Assembly: GCF_001682865.1 (NCBI RefSeq) | Contig: NZ_MAQX01000011.1 | Location: 650,987 to 714,986, forward strand | DNA length: 64,000 nucleotides | DNA from: Bacillus sp. FJAT-26390 | GTDB lineage: Bacteria > Bacillota > Bacilli > Paenibacillales > Paenibacillaceae | Direction of reading: 5' to 3' | Part shown: positions 8,290 to 17,066 of the stretch, piece after piece | Layout of the letters: the number at the start of each line of letters is the position of its first letter | Numbering within the stretch: position 1 is the first letter of the stretch | The notes under the pieces: model-generated | What the model was told of the DNA's origin: nothing | Database searches by the model: none | What the model saw: the letters and a program-made list of their open reading frames with translations, nothing else | Made by a program: the position numbers and the translations under genes

Positions 8290-8736
8290 ATGTCCAAAGT
8301 ATTCATTGTAAGTAAACGACAGATTCAATTGTTTATCGTAGTAGCCGCGCTGATCATTTTAACCGGCGTTTACTTAAGCTGGAACCAGTCTCGTACGGTT
8401 AGCGGACAGGCTGCTGAGGCGCGGGTCATCCAGCTCGTAACCGGCGAATACAAAACCCAAACCGCTGACGGCAAGGAGCTTGAAGTATACCGCTGGGACC
8501 CGGGTACGATTATCGTAAATAAAGGCGAGTCCATTGAGCTGCAAATTAGCGGCGTGAACGGCAACAGTCATCCGTTCGTCGTGGAAGGGCTTGGCATTAA
8601 AGGCGAAGTAACGAAAGGCAAAACTACGGTTGTCCGTTTTACGGCCGATAAGGAAGGCACTTATCCGATCCAATGCTTGACTCATACCGATATGCGTCAC
8701 GGCGGCCCGATGGTCGGTTATATCGTCGTCCAGTGA
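8290..8736 (+). CDS. Membrane-anchored cupredoxin-domain protein
   Basis: A 148-residue protein with one N-terminal membrane anchor (residues about 11-30) and an extracytoplasmic cupredoxin domain. Likely copper ligands are H94 (NSHPF) and the loop C129-LT-H132-TD-M135; H137 and M141 follow and could also contribute. A GAGGTGA ribosome site lies at good spacing. Such proteins bind type 1 or CuA-like copper in electron transfer or copper handling. No copper transporter or oxidase gene is next to it, so the partner is unknown. Confidence 0.8.
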   Translation: MSKVFIVSKRQIQLFIVVAALIILTGVYLSWNQSRTVSGQAAEARVIQLVTGEYKTQTADGKELEVYRWDPGTIIVNKGESIELQISGVNGNSHPFVVEGLGIKGEVTKGKTTVVRFTADKEGTYPIQCLTHTDMRHGGPMVGYIVVQ

Positions 8737-8820
8737 CCCTTTAAGCTTTAAAGCGATTTGTGAGTGACCTCCTCCTTTCCAGGCGCATACATATGGGATA
8801 TAGAGAGGAGTCGGTTTACA

Positions 8821-9132
8821 TTGAAAGCTAACGCGCCAAAACATAATGCCGGCTATCCGACCGCGCGAAAATTTCGTAGAGCCTGCAGCAAAGAGCTTTA
8901 CCGTACCGTCAAGCGAATGAAGCTGTGGATATCGAAGGAAAAAATGGATCAAGCCGAAGAGCTCTATTTTAAAAAGGTTATTCTTAAGCTTACTTGGATC
9001 GTCGAAAATCAGAGCAACCGCAAGATCCAATGCGATTGGTGGGACGAAAACGTCAGCGCTGAAATTGCGGAGCTATGGGAAGTCGATCGTGCCCAGCTTT
9101 GCGCTGCGTTTCGTGAAGCGTATGGCGGTTAA
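8821..9132 (+). CDS. Small protein of unknown function
   Basis: 103 residues from a TTG start at 8821 preceded by GAGAGGAG. The longer frame from ATG 8764 would contain that ribosome site, so the TTG is preferred. The protein is basic at the N-terminus and helical, rich in aromatic residues (KLWISKEKM, LTWIVENQ, CDWWDENV), with no membrane segment or recognised motif. It follows the cupredoxin gene on the same strand after 84 bp and is closed by a clear terminator, so the two may share a transcript. Confidence 0.6.
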   Translation: MKANAPKHNAGYPTARKFRRACSKELYRTVKRMKLWISKEKMDQAEELYFKKVILKLTWIVENQSNRKIQCDWWDENVSAEIAELWEVDRAQLCAAFREAYGG

Positions 9133-9151
9133 AGCCGAATATGCGAAAGAA

Positions 9152-9190
9152 AGAGGCTACCCCATCATTTTAACGGGATAGCCTCTAGTC
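9152..9190. terminator. Bidirectional terminator
   Basis: Stem AGAGGCTAccc / gggATAGCCTCT with an AT-rich loop, lying between the plus-strand small gene and the minus-strand sspH; T-rich sequence follows on the plus side. Confidence 0.75.
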
Positions 9191-9194
9191 GTTT

Positions 9195-9380
9195 TTAATG
9201 GGTGACTTCCTTCAATCGATCACAGGATACGGTTTTTGTATTTACCGGGTTGTTTCCGACCATAACGGTCGCCATGCCGTTTGATTCGTCTACATTTTCG
9301 ATCCAAACCGAATCCTCGTCAAGAAGAACCGCAAAGGTCTGCTCCGACTCGTAAATTTGTTTTGCACGCGCTGTTTCCAT
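9195..9380 (-). CDS. sspH: H-type small acid-soluble spore protein
   Basis: 61 residues matching the SspH family: N-terminal RAKQIYES, central VWIENVDE and C-terminal region ending DRLKEV. An AGGAGGG ribosome site sits 8 nt before ATG. SASP-H proteins are made in the forespore under SigG control and are stored in the spore core; unlike alpha/beta SASPs they are not known to protect DNA. The family match is by pattern recognition over a short protein. Confidence 0.8.
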   Translation of the reverse strand: METARAKQIYESEQTFAVLLDEDSVWIENVDESNGMATVMVGNNPVNTKTVSCDRLKEVTH

Positions 9381-9427
9381 TGCCCAAACCCTCCTGCACC
9401 TTAAAGTGAATAATGCGTGAATGCATA

Positions 9428-9613
9428 TTATTCTCTGATCTCCCGCTCCATCGTATCGGTCGTTGATTCGTCGATCAGGCCGTTTTGCAGCGTGACATTG
9501 CCGCCGCCTAAGCCCTCATTTACCATCCTGTCGATGTCCATAAAATAATCCTCTCGCCCCTCATGCTTCGGCTCGGCAGCAGCTTGCTTCTCGTCATTAT
9601 TCGTATCAGTCAC
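9428..9613 (-). CDS. Small acidic protein of unknown function
   Basis: 61 residues from a GTG at 9613 preceded by GGGAGGG at 7 nt spacing; the longer frame up to 9730 has no ribosome site and would contain this one. It is polar and acidic, with a central segment EDYFMDIDRMVNEGLGGGN and no membrane segment. The two neighbours on the same strand are sspH (48 bp downstream) and cls (upstream). A sporulation role would fit the location but is only a guess. Confidence 0.6.
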   Translation of the reverse strand: MTDTNNDEKQAAAEPKHEGREDYFMDIDRMVNEGLGGGNVTLQNGLIDESTTDTMEREIRE

Positions 9614-9737
9614 CTTAGTACCCTCCCAAAATTTTTGCGGATGCTTAAGGCGAGTTGCGCCTGCATTCGCATTGACGGCTCGTCGTGCAGAGCCATTACG
9701 AAAAATATGCCCGAAATGGCTATTCGCCATGCATTGG

Positions 9738-11168
9738 TTAAAGAAGCGGCGAGAGCATATGGATCAGAGACTCTGCTGCCTTTTGCCCCTTTGGCCGATT
9801 CATGAAAGTGGGAAGATCCAGCTCCCTGCTATGCTGTAAATCCTCCATAAAATCCGCTTCCAGCCGATCAATTGTCCCCTCATCAAATAACACCGCACTA
9901 AGCTCAAAATTGCAAAGAAGGCTTCTCATATCGACATTCGCTGATCCAACAGTTGCCAGCATGCGATCAACAATCATTACCTTTGCGTGAACGAAGCCTT
10001 TTTCATACCTGTAAACCTTAACGCCAGCTTCTAGCATTTCCTGAATATACGATAAAGTAGCCAGCAGCACGAGCTTGGAGTCTGCTATGCCCGGAATGAT
10101 AAGCCTAACATCGACGCCGCTTAAAGCCGCTGTTCTAAGTCCCATCACCAGGCTGGGATCGGGAATAAAATAAGGGGTAGTTATATAAATCCGCGAGCTT
10201 GCTGCTGTAATGGCGGCAAACATAACCTCCTCGATTTTATGTTCATGCTGACCGGGCTTGCTTGGCACGATTAACACTCGCTCGTCACCCTCGCAGCGAT
10301 GGCGCGGCATATATGCCTTCCCATCAAGCTCCTCTTTTGCGGCAAATGCCCAATCGTTCAAGAACAGCTCCTGCAAGTAATAAACGGAGTCGCCCTTCAT
10401 TTGCAGATGAGTATCGCGCCAAAAGCCCAGCTTTGGGTCTTTCCCTAAATACTCATCGCCAATATTAATGCCGCCGAAAAAGCCAACCTGTCCGTCTACT
10501 ACGACGATCTTACGATGATTTCGATAATTTAATTTTCTGTCGTAAAAAGCGATTCTCGGCGGTAAAAAGCAGCTTGTCTTAACGCCTGCAAGGCGCAGCT
10601 TATTTAGATATGCTTCGCCTAGCTGCATGCTGCCGATTCCATCATAAACGACGCGAACCTCAACGCCCTCCCGCGCTTTACGCGTAAGCACCTCCATAAA
10701 ACGCGTGCCGATTTCATCATCCCGCAACGTGTAATAATCCATATGTATATGATGACTCGCATGCTCAAGCTGCTTCAATATCGCTTCGTAGGTTTTATGT
10801 CCATTCGTCAGAACAACTGCTTCATTGTTGCGAGTAATCGGAAATGGAACTAGTCCCGTAAGCATGGCATACAGCTTATCCTTTATCGCCAGCTGGGAAT
10901 TGCCAATGTCTTTAGCCTCAGTCACCTTTTGTGACATTTGGTTCGCGCTGCGTATAACCTCCTGCTTATAACGTTCAATGCGCCTGCGTCTCGTGAAATC
11001 TTTACCTAGTACAAGATAGGCAATAAAACCTACGATTGGGCATATAAAAACAATCAGCAGCCATGCCGTTAGCTGCGCCGGCCGGCGATGCTCCATCATA
11101 AAAACAATGGCTAATTGGACAATATAGATTATTAATACCGCAATGAACCATATACACCAGGTTGTCAT
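9738..11168 (-). CDS. cls: Cardiolipin synthase (phospholipase D family)
   Basis: 476 residues, the normal length for bacterial Cls. Two N-terminal membrane helices (residues 4-24 and about 35-55) precede two PLD catalytic motifs: HRKIVVVDGQVGFFGGIN in the first half and HAKVMIVDRMLATVGSAN in the second, each with the HxKxxxxD core. It condenses two phosphatidylglycerols to cardiolipin and glycerol at the membrane. An AGAGGTG ribosome site precedes the ATG. It appears to be a single-gene unit or to read into the small gene at 9428. Confidence 0.93.
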   Translation of the reverse strand: MTTWCIWFIAVLIIYIVQLAIVFMMEHRRPAQLTAWLLIVFICPIVGFIAYLVLGKDFTRRRRIERYKQEVIRSANQMSQKVTEAKDIGNSQLAIKDKLYAMLTGLVPFPITRNNEAVVLTNGHKTYEAILKQLEHASHHIHMDYYTLRDDEIGTRFMEVLTRKAREGVEVRVVYDGIGSMQLGEAYLNKLRLAGVKTSCFLPPRIAFYDRKLNYRNHRKIVVVDGQVGFFGGINIGDEYLGKDPKLGFWRDTHLQMKGDSVYYLQELFLNDWAFAAKEELDGKAYMPRHRCEGDERVLIVPSKPGQHEHKIEEVMFAAITAASSRIYITTPYFIPDPSLVMGLRTAALSGVDVRLIIPGIADSKLVLLATLSYIQEMLEAGVKVYRYEKGFVHAKVMIVDRMLATVGSANVDMRSLLCNFELSAVLFDEGTIDRLEADFMEDLQHSRELDLPTFMNRPKGQKAAESLIHMLSPLL

Positions 11169-11254
11169 TCAAACACCTCTTTTTCTCCTCGCCGTGAGGC
11201 AGCTGACAAGTTTCCCTAGTTTGAACGAAGGGTATGAAACGTATTCTTAGCTAA

Positions 11255-11295
11255 GAAAAAAAGCCTATCCGATTTATGGTTCATCGGACAGGCTT
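11255..11295 (-). terminator. Terminator at the end of the glycan operon
   Basis: On the minus strand AAGCCTGTCCGAT / ATCGGATAGGCTT with a 9-nt loop, followed by a T8 tract. It lies 15 bp beyond the last glycosyltransferase stop codon and is the only convincing terminator between 11.3 and 31 kb on this strand. Confidence 0.9.
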
Positions 11296-11309
11296 GTATT
11301 GTAAAAAGA

Positions 11310-12284
11310 TTATTGCTTCATCGTTGCGCCAGGACTGTTCATATTCTCGATATGGGTAAGAATAAGCCGGTGCATACTAAGTTTTCTAGTAATAAAAGCA
11401 GGCAGTCGGCGGAAATTCATGCCAAGCTTGTAACCGACAAGCTTAGCTGCCGACTCGGCAACCAGCTTAGGGACGAGATGCCACTGGCGAGACTGATGAA
11501 GCTCCTGGAGCTGCAGCTTGACGAGCTTGGAGCCAGCTTTGCCTACTGCGCTGTACGGCGTTATCCATGAGTTGCAGCGCATCGATATCCCGTTATCGAA
11601 ATAACGCTTGAATTGCTGCCTAATCGAGTAATCATGGGAATGGAATACGACTGCATCCGCGCTATAGGCTACCTTGTAGCCCGTTAAGATACATTTTGCA
11701 GCCATAAACAAATCCTCATTAAAAATGACAGGCTGCTGGAAACGGCCCATCGCCTCAAACGTTTCACGCTTGATCGCTGAACAAACATTGGAGCAGAAAA
11801 ACGTTTTGATGCCCATTTGCTCAATATCTTCATAAGCTTTGACTTGCGATTGAGCTGGATAATTATATTGTCTTGCAAGCTGCTCCAAAACATTTGCACC
11901 TGTCCTTGGAAGCTGCCTAGCATATGAGTAAACGATGGTCTCCTCTTGGATAAGCGGTTTGATCAGATTCTCAATGAGCTTCCCGTCATAGGGAAGTGCG
12001 TCCTGCGTCATAAAAAGCAAAATATCGCCGTGCGCCTGAATGGCTGCTTGATTGCGCGTTCCGCCATGATCAAAATCGCTGCGCTCAACGCTCATCAGCC
12101 GCACGCCTGCCTTGCGTGCCCGCTCCTGCGTTCCATCCTCCGAAGCTGAATCAATGATGATGATTTCACACGGAGGGACAGTCTGACGCTGCAGCCACTC
12201 CAGCAGCTCTTCAAGCTCTGGTCCCGCATTTAATGTAGGAATAATAACAGATACGCGGCTTGCCGATTCGCTGTTAGTAAGCAT
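11310..12284 (-). CDS. Glycosyltransferase family 2 (rhamnosyltransferase-like)
   Basis: 324 residues. The N-terminal GT-A fold starts at VSVIIPTLNAG, with DSASEDGT and the metal-binding region FMTQDALP, in which TQD takes the place of the usual DxD. The helical C-terminal part (MRCNSWITPYSAVGKAG) resembles RfbF/RfbG-like rhamnosyltransferases. It is cytoplasmic and membrane-associated. The ATG overlaps the end of the phosphotransferase gene by 11 nt, which implies translational coupling. It is the last gene of the glycan operon; acceptor and linkage are unknown. Confidence 0.85.
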   Translation of the reverse strand: MLTNSESASRVSVIIPTLNAGPELEELLEWLQRQTVPPCEIIIIDSASEDGTQERARKAGVRLMSVERSDFDHGGTRNQAAIQAHGDILLFMTQDALPYDGKLIENLIKPLIQEETIVYSYARQLPRTGANVLEQLARQYNYPAQSQVKAYEDIEQMGIKTFFCSNVCSAIKRETFEAMGRFQQPVIFNEDLFMAAKCILTGYKVAYSADAVVFHSHDYSIRQQFKRYFDNGISMRCNSWITPYSAVGKAGSKLVKLQLQELHQSRQWHLVPKLVAESAAKLVGYKLGMNFRRLPAFITRKLSMHRLILTHIENMNSPGATMKQ

Positions 12285-13680
12285 TTTTGTTAATCAAGCC
12301 CTTCAGTACCGTTTTGAAAATGATTTTGATATCGAAGAAAAAAGTCCAGTTCTCGATATAAAAAATATCAAACATAATCCGGTCTTTAATGGAAGTATCG
12401 CCTCTAAGGCCATTCGTTTGCGCCCAGCCCGTAATGCCCGGTCTGATCTGATGTTTAATCATATATTTTGGAATTTCTTGTTTGAATTGATGAACAAAGT
12501 ATGGCCGCTCCGGCCGAGGTCCTACGACGCTCATATGTCCAAGCAGCACGTTAAAAAACTGCGGGAGCTCATCGAGGCTCGTGCGGCGCAGGAAGCTGCC
12601 GAATTTGGTGCGGCGCGGATCATTTTCGACCGTCCACTGCGTGTCGGATACCTTATCATTCGATACATGCATCGAACGGAATTTGAACATATGGAACGTT
12701 TTGCGATCCAGCCCCATTCGTTCCTGCTTGAACAGAATCGGACCAGGCGAGGTCAGCTTTAGACCTAAAACGATAAACAGCATGACAGGAGAAGTAATAA
12801 TAATAGCCATTAATGAAAAAGAAATATCAAACCAGCGCTTAAGAATCCGATTGCTTAGCTCGTCGAGCGGCACGTCCCTTACGTTAATAAGCGGAATGCC
12901 TGCAAAATTATCGAAAAACGGACGTGCAGGCAGCAAATCGAAGAAATCGGGAATAATAAGCGTTTTGACGCCGGTCTGCTCGCATTTTTCAATAATTTCC
13001 GCATACTTCTCATGAGCCTCTAGCGGAAGTGCTATGATGACCTCATCAATCGGCTCCTTCTCCAGCTTCATCATCAATGCATCCAGCCTGCCAATAATCG
13101 GCTTCATATGCTGATACTCCGGCGCATGGTCCGTCTGATAATCATCTAAAAATCCGACAACCTCATAACCCAGATCCGGGTGCTGCTGAAGGTTCGTATA
13201 AAAGCTGCGTCCAACCGAGCCCGCCCCGACAATAAGTACAAATCGTTTGTTAAAGCCTTTGCGCCTAAACGACGCAAGAATCGATTTTACCCAAAAACGG
13301 TATAACGTTATGGCAACGAAATTCATAATAAAGAATATGGCTAGAAACTCACGGGAGATATGTACTTCACGCGTAAAAAAGAACAAGCTGAGCAAGCCAA
13401 GAAAACTTATCGTTTGAATTTGTAAAATGCGAAGCACTTCATAGGAATAATTTTTGCGCCGCTTAGGCGAGTAAAACTGAAAGTAAAAGCCGACCAACAC
13501 CGCCGAAAAAGAATAAATCGTCCCCCATAGCAGGTAGGTCGAGAACGATACCGAGTTGTAGCTTGGCAGCAGATTGCTATAAAATTTAAGCCAATACGCA
13601 GCCATAAACACGACCAATGTACAGGATAAATCCGCCAACATGTATAATTGCGTTAAAAACTTTTGATTTTGCCTAAGCAT
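12274..13680 (-). CDS. Undecaprenyl-phosphate sugar-1-phosphate transferase (WcaJ/WbaP type)
   Basis: 468 residues. Four N-terminal membrane helices (up to about residue 130), a Rossmann-like CoA-binding domain (VLIVGAGSVGRSFY), a further helix near 290 and the C-terminal catalytic bacterial sugar transferase domain with RWFDISFS, KFRSMHV, RRTSLDELPQFFNVL and GPRPERP. It transfers a sugar-1-phosphate (glucose or galactose type) from a nucleotide sugar to undecaprenyl phosphate, the first step of glycan assembly. This is the initiating enzyme of the locus, comparable in role to WsaP/WsfP of S-layer glycosylation clusters; donor choice cannot be read from sequence. Only a weak ribosome site is visible. 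Confidence 0.9.
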   Translation of the reverse strand: MLRQNQKFLTQLYMLADLSCTLVVFMAAYWLKFYSNLLPSYNSVSFSTYLLWGTIYSFSAVLVGFYFQFYSPKRRKNYSYEVLRILQIQTISFLGLLSLFFFTREVHISREFLAIFFIMNFVAITLYRFWVKSILASFRRKGFNKRFVLIVGAGSVGRSFYTNLQQHPDLGYEVVGFLDDYQTDHAPEYQHMKPIIGRLDALMMKLEKEPIDEVIIALPLEAHEKYAEIIEKCEQTGVKTLIIPDFFDLLPARPFFDNFAGIPLINVRDVPLDELSNRILKRWFDISFSLMAIIITSPVMLFIVLGLKLTSPGPILFKQERMGLDRKTFHMFKFRSMHVSNDKVSDTQWTVENDPRRTKFGSFLRRTSLDELPQFFNVLLGHMSVVGPRPERPYFVHQFKQEIPKYMIKHQIRPGITGWAQTNGLRGDTSIKDRIMFDIFYIENWTFFFDIKIIFKTVLKGLINKNAY

Positions 13681-13724
13681 TCGCCGCTTTCACCCGCATT
13701 CTCTTAAATTTCGACTCTATCTGC

Positions 13725-13730
13725 ATTGTA
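13725..13730 (-). promoter_or_regulatory. Possible extended -10 promoter before the phosphotransferase gene
   Basis: In the 95-bp gap upstream of the phosphotransferase gene, the minus strand reads TGGTACAAT, an extended -10 element (TGN plus TACAAT). No convincing -35 box is seen, so this is a weak candidate for an internal promoter. Confidence 0.35.
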
Positions 13731-13775
13731 CCAAAAATAGAATGTCAGGAGAACCCCATATTTTACCACAATTTT

Positions 13776-14714
13776 CTAAAGAGATAAGCTTCGTTTGCGT
13801 TTGGCTTTATCGTTGATCCACTTCCGTTTGTGGAGCATGCTTGGCAGCATGCGAAAAATAGTAGGCCAGCAGCGAAGCAAGCCCGGCTCGCGCACAGCGA
13901 TATAACCAAGCTTCACGGCTTCGGCAGCTAGAATAAGAGGGCCGATGGCAAGCGAGTGCCAGCCGATCGGTTCATTTTTTACTAGAGTAAAAAAACGGTT
14001 CTGATAGGAATGCTGACGTACGAACAACGGAACGCTGCTGCGTCCGCCCTTCTTCCAGCCTCTATGATGAAGCGCATAAGCTGCTGGCACATAATAAGAC
14101 GACCAGCCAAGCTTCTTCGCACGCCAGGCTGCATCAACATCTTCCTTGTACGCAAAAAAATGCTCGTCAAAAAAATGTCCATCATATTCGATATCACGAA
14201 TCATAGCCGCACGATATACCGCCGCCGCACCTGAAACGCCAAAAACGGCTTGCGTCGTGCACCAATTTGCTGCTGGCTCGCCGGCACCAAGATCAAAAGC
14301 ATTTCTCGTTCGCTTCATCCCTAGCCCTGCGCTATCCATCACTTCTATATTAGACGCAAAAACAAGCTTCCCGGTTGCACTTCCAACCGCTGGATTCTGC
14401 TCCATGTACGTAATGATTTCGGATAAATAGTCCGGATCTAGCGTAACATCCGGATTTAAAACGAGCACATAATCGGAACGGGTCTGACGGATAGCCTGAT
14501 TTTGGCCGCCGGCAAACCCGTTGTTCACTTCGTTCGCTATAAAATGAACGTTATCCGCAAACTGCCGCACTCGCTCAGGCGTTCCATCAGTCGACGCATT
14601 GTCGATCACGACAATGCGCTCAACCGGGAAGCTCTGCTTAAGAACGGCTTGCAAGCAGCTTTCAATGTCATTTGCGCTGTTGTAAGTCACAATACAAACG
14701 CTAACTGTAGGCAT
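13776..14714 (-). CDS. Glycosyltransferase family 2 (WbbL-like)
   Basis: 312 residues from ATG 14714, which has GAGTGA upstream; a GTG four codons earlier (14726) overlaps the rmlD stop. GT-A fold with VSVCIVTYNS, DNASTDGT, NNGFAGGQN and the metal-binding LNPDV. The later motif FFAYKEDVDAAWRAKKLGW is typical of WbbL-type rhamnosyltransferases or galactofuranosyltransferases. It directly follows rmlD, which makes dTDP-L-rhamnose the likely donor (inference from context). Confidence 0.85.
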   Translation of the reverse strand: MPTVSVCIVTYNSANDIESCLQAVLKQSFPVERIVVIDNASTDGTPERVRQFADNVHFIANEVNNGFAGGQNQAIRQTRSDYVLVLNPDVTLDPDYLSEIITYMEQNPAVGSATGKLVFASNIEVMDSAGLGMKRTRNAFDLGAGEPAANWCTTQAVFGVSGAAAVYRAAMIRDIEYDGHFFDEHFFAYKEDVDAAWRAKKLGWSSYYVPAAYALHHRGWKKGGRSSVPLFVRQHSYQNRFFTLVKNEPIGWHSLAIGPLILAAEAVKLGYIAVREPGLLRCWPTIFRMLPSMLHKRKWINDKAKRKRSLSL

Positions 14715-14722
14715 AACTGATA

Positions 14723-15571
14723 TCACTCACTGTCTTTGAGATAGTGGTTTAGCGCTTCCCGCCAAGGTCTCAGCACATTTAGCCCATTGCTGCGAATCGC
14801 GCTGTGGTCCATAACCGAGTAAGCAGGTCTAGGTGCTGGCCTTGGAAAGTCAGCCGTTGTGCATGGCTCAACTAAAATATTGATAGAGCTATCTTCGAAT
14901 ATCGCTTTGGCAAAATCATACCATGAGCAGACTCCGCTGTTGGATGCGTGGTAGATCCCGTAGTAATCGGTATGCACGAGCTCTAATAAAAATGCGGCCA
15001 GATCATGCGTATAAGTTGGCGATCCGATCTGATCCGCCACTACTTTGAGCTGATCGCGTTCGCCGGCCATCTTCAGCATTGTCTTCACAAAGTTATTTCC
15101 ATATTTACCGTATACCCATGAAGTACGCACAATGTAGAAGCGGTCATGCAGCGTCTGCACAGCTTGCTCGCCAGCAAGCTTTGACTTGCCATAAACCGTT
15201 TGAGGATTCGTCGGGTCGTATTCATTGTAAGGCGCGGTGCCAGTTCCATCAAATACATAGTCCGTGCTGATATAACAAAGCTTAGCGCCAACCTCACGCG
15301 CCGCAACCGCTACGTTGCGAGTCGCCGCTGCATTCACACGAAAAGCCTCGTCCGGCTCGGACTCGGCTTTATCTACAGCAGTATAAGCAGCGCAGTGTAT
15401 AACGACATCAGGGCGATGAAGCGTAAATAGATTACGGCAGGCAGGCAAGCTTGTAATATCCAGTTCCTCACGGCCAAATCCGATAATGTCAGCCGTATCC
15501 GTCGCCCACAATGCCAATTCACGCCCAAGCTGCCCGCTCGCGCCTGTAATGACGATTTTTATTTTAGCCAT
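14723..15571 (-). CDS. rmlD: dTDP-4-dehydrorhamnose reductase
   Basis: 282 residues from ATG 15571, one base after the rmlB stop codon; the annotated longer frame would run into rmlB. The N-terminal NAD(P) motif is GASGQLG (residues 10-16), with STDYVFDG and the YGKSK catalytic motif of short-chain reductases. It reduces dTDP-4-keto-L-rhamnose to dTDP-L-rhamnose, the last step of the Rml pathway. It is coupled with rmlB and has normal GC content, unlike rmlA and rmlC. Confidence 0.93.
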   Translation of the reverse strand: MAKIKIVITGASGQLGRELALWATDTADIIGFGREELDITSLPACRNLFTLHRPDVVIHCAAYTAVDKAESEPDEAFRVNAAATRNVAVAAREVGAKLCYISTDYVFDGTGTAPYNEYDPTNPQTVYGKSKLAGEQAVQTLHDRFYIVRTSWVYGKYGNNFVKTMLKMAGERDQLKVVADQIGSPTYTHDLAAFLLELVHTDYYGIYHASNSGVCSWYDFAKAIFEDSSINILVEPCTTADFPRPAPRPAYSVMDHSAIRSNGLNVLRPWREALNHYLKDSE

Positions 15572-15572
15572 G

Positions 15573-16595
15573 TTATTCGCCCGCCTCCAGGCGCTCCTTG
15601 TACTGCGTCTCGTAATATTGCTGATAGGTGCCGGAAGCAACCTGCTCCATCCATTCCGCGTTGCTCAAATACCAACGAATCGTTTCCTTAATTCCGTCCT
15701 CGTAGTTGAACTTCGGCTGCCAGCCCAGTTCATTGCGGATTTTGTCCGCATCGATCGCATAACGGCGGTCATGGCCTAGACGATCTTTGACATAAGAGAT
15801 AAGCGACTCGGGTTTCCCAAGCTCTTCGAGAATCGTGCGTACAACCTGCAGATTGTTCCGCTCATTCCGTCCGCCCACATTATATACTTCGCCATTGCGG
15901 CCCTTGTGAAGAACGAGATCAATCGCGCTGCAATGGTCCTCCACGTACAGCCAGTCGCGCACATTCAGACCATCTCCGTATACAGGCAGCGGCTTATCCT
16001 GTAGAGCATTCTGAATCATCAACGGAATCAGCTTCTCCGGGAACTGATAGGGACCATAGTTGTTGGAGCAGCGCGTAATGTTGACATTGAGGCCAAATGT
16101 TTCGTGATACGCTCTGACTAGCAGATCCGCCCCAGCTTTGCTTGCCGAATACGGACTATTTGGCGTAATAGGCGTCTCCTCTGTGAAGAGTCCTGTCTCG
16201 CCTAGCGTCCCATATACCTCATCCGTAGACACCTGAACAAATTTCGTTACATTGTATTGCTTCGTAAGGTCGAGGAGCGTCTGCGTGCCCAAAATGTTCG
16301 TCTGCACAAAAATTTCCGGAAACAAAATGCTGCGATCCACATGTGATTCCGCCGCAAAATTGATGACTGCATCGATGCCTTGTTGAAACAATGGCTCGAG
16401 TTCGCTGCGTTTGGCAATATCCGCCTTCACGAAAGTATAACTCGGATGCTGCTCGATCGCGCGCAGGTTTTCAAGGTTGCCTGCGTAGGTCAATGCATCC
16501 ACATTAATGATTTCATAGTCTGGATAGTTTTTGATCATATAGAGAACGAAGTTGCTCCCAATAAAACCGGCACCGCCGGTAACTAGTAGTTTCAC
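15573..16595 (-). CDS. rmlB: dTDP-glucose 4,6-dehydratase
   Basis: 340 residues with GGAGFIG (7-13), the T124-D125-E126 catalytic group in STDEVYG and Y149-xxx-K153 in YSASK. It converts dTDP-glucose to dTDP-4-keto-6-deoxyglucose, the branch point for rhamnose (RmlC/D) and for the 3-amino sugar made by the Fdt enzymes. It starts at a GTG with AAGGGTGAG 8 nt upstream. This gene marks the start of normal base composition: the 90-bp gap to gtrA is the boundary of the AT-rich segment. Confidence 0.95.
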   Translation of the reverse strand: MKLLVTGGAGFIGSNFVLYMIKNYPDYEIINVDALTYAGNLENLRAIEQHPSYTFVKADIAKRSELEPLFQQGIDAVINFAAESHVDRSILFPEIFVQTNILGTQTLLDLTKQYNVTKFVQVSTDEVYGTLGETGLFTEETPITPNSPYSASKAGADLLVRAYHETFGLNVNITRCSNNYGPYQFPEKLIPLMIQNALQDKPLPVYGDGLNVRDWLYVEDHCSAIDLVLHKGRNGEVYNVGGRNERNNLQVVRTILEELGKPESLISYVKDRLGHDRRYAIDADKIRNELGWQPKFNYEDGIKETIRWYLSNAEWMEQVASGTYQQYYETQYKERLEAGE

Positions 16596-16685
16596 GAGTC
16601 TAACTCACCCTTCATATACAAAGTTGATATGAGCATTGATAGAAAATTGTGTGTTTGCACTATATATTTGCGTAGAAAAGCTTAA

Positions 16686-17066
16686 TTAATTACGCTTTTT
16701 CAAGATATATCTGGTCAAAATAAATGTAATCGGAAAAGTAATTGCAATTGAAATTAATAAAGCTATCTTTTCGTTCATATTTATTGTATCTACTAAAATA
16801 AATACAAGCAATAAATTAATTAAATATTGAACAACATAGATAATCGGGAATTTAATTATCCTTTTTATTGAGATTGGTTGTTTAAATACAAGAAATGTAT
16901 TTAATAAATAAGAAATTATTATCCCCAAAAAATACGAAATGGTATATGCAATTGAGTAGGGAAAATATAAAAGTAAAATTAAATACAGAACATATGTAAA
17001 TCCGGTATTTAATATTCCTACTATAATAAAGCGAATTATTTCTCCAAAATTAACTTTAGTTTTCAT
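16686..17066 (-). CDS. gtrA: GtrA-like polyprenyl-phosphate-sugar flippase
   Basis: About 126 residues with four hydrophobic helices and the GtrA signature at the N-terminus (IIRFIIVGILNTGFTYVLY). GtrA proteins are thought to flip undecaprenyl-phosphate-linked sugars made by GtrB across the membrane. ATG 17066 overlaps the end of the acetyltransferase gene by 11 nt, implying coupling. It is extremely AT-rich. The partner GtrB is two genes upstream in the same run. Confidence 0.88.
   Translation of the reverse strand: MKTKVNFGEIIRFIIVGILNTGFTYVLYLILLLYFPYSIAYTISYFLGIIISYLLNTFLVFKQPISIKRIIKFPIIYVVQYLINLLLVFILVDTINMNEKIALLISIAITFPITFILTRYILKKRN

Noticed and set aside
8374..9030. 218-codon minus-strand ORF
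   Set aside because: Antisense to the cupredoxin gene and its follower, crossing their boundary; a shadow frame.
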